A stretch of DNA of 43,843 nucleotides, from the NCBI GenBank assembly GCA_010015675.1, contig ML977016.1:382839-426681 (forward strand). Reading direction: 5' to 3'. Position 1 is the first letter of the stretch, and each line of letters starts with the position of its first letter. Made by a program: the position numbers and the translations under genes. This document shows positions 43,751-43,843 of this stretch, in pieces. This DNA is from Byssothecium circinans (taxonomy: Eukaryota; Ascomycota; Dothideomycetes; Pleosporales; Massarinaceae). Under the pieces are notes generated by a model. It saw only the letters and a program-made list of their open reading frames with translations, made no database searches and was not told the origin of the DNA.

Positions 43751-43843
43751 GATAAAAAGGATTATAAAAAAATATTCTAGGATTTCTAATAGCTTAGTAA
43801 GCTATATAGGTATAGAGAATTCTAGGCTACTTTTAGTATATAG
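43751..43843. other. AT-rich flank beyond the transposon
   Basis: TpA-rich sequence of the same style as the mutated part of the element continues to the window end (taatagcttagtaagctatatagg). This suggests mutation extends past the insertion or that the element is nested in older mutated repeat DNA. No gene is visible. Confidence 0.5.

Noticed and set aside
1..43843. CRISPR arrays, bacterial operons, phage or viral genes
   Set aside because: None seen; the window is eukaryotic with spliceosomal introns throughout and no direct-repeat/spacer pattern.

Overview
The window is nuclear DNA of a filamentous ascomycete. Genes carry short introns (about 48-175 nt, mostly GTRAGT...YAG with CTAAC/CTGAC-like branch points). 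Several families are typical of Pezizomycotina: a DUF6604 protein, a SAT4-type fungal rhodopsin-domain protein and an Nrp1-like ARP protein. One transposon is decayed in the style of repeat-induced point mutation (RIP). A Dothideomycete, probably Pleosporales, is my best guess from the protein repertoire; I cannot prove it without a search.

Left end (1-9.3 kb): accessory-looking and loosely packed. It holds the C-terminal tail of an undamaged pogo/Fot1-type transposase (cut by the window edge), a DUF6604 gene broken by an in-frame TAG, a secreted tyrosinase, a seven-TM rhodopsin-domain protein, a small hAT-like inverted-repeat element and one weak candidate small cysteine-rich ORF.

Middle (9.3-30.3 kb): an F-box/LRR-like protein on the minus strand, then six plus-strand genes: Nrp1-like RNA-binding protein with a degenerate exonuclease domain, a single-pass membrane sensor-like protein, an RA-PH domain adaptor, glycogen synthase, a TRK potassium transporter and a GT25 glycosyltransferase.

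Right core (30.3-41.6 kb): densely packed housekeeping genes in alternating orientation: condensin subunit 3 (-), Cys12-like cysteine synthase (+), COG2 (-), NADH pyrophosphatase (+), mitochondrial ribosomal protein L1 (-) and a double GFA-domain protein (-). Several pairs share short divergent promoters or converge within about 70-120 bp. The genes serve unrelated core functions (chromosome condensation, sulfur assimilation, Golgi trafficking, NADH turnover, mitochondrial translation), so this is not a biosynthetic cluster.

Right end (41.9-43.8 kb): a complete 1851-bp Fot1/pogo-like element with terminal inverted repeats and a TA target duplication. Its transposase frame is preserved end to end but carries more than twenty nonsense codons. 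The first ~0.4 kb looks spared by RIP, and its right terminus contains a three-copy 17-bp repeat that the left terminus has only once.

Exon structures were derived by hand. For every intact multi-exon gene listed, the summed exon length is a multiple of three and the joined frame is open. I found no previously undescribed multi-gene system; the most notable items are listed as findings.
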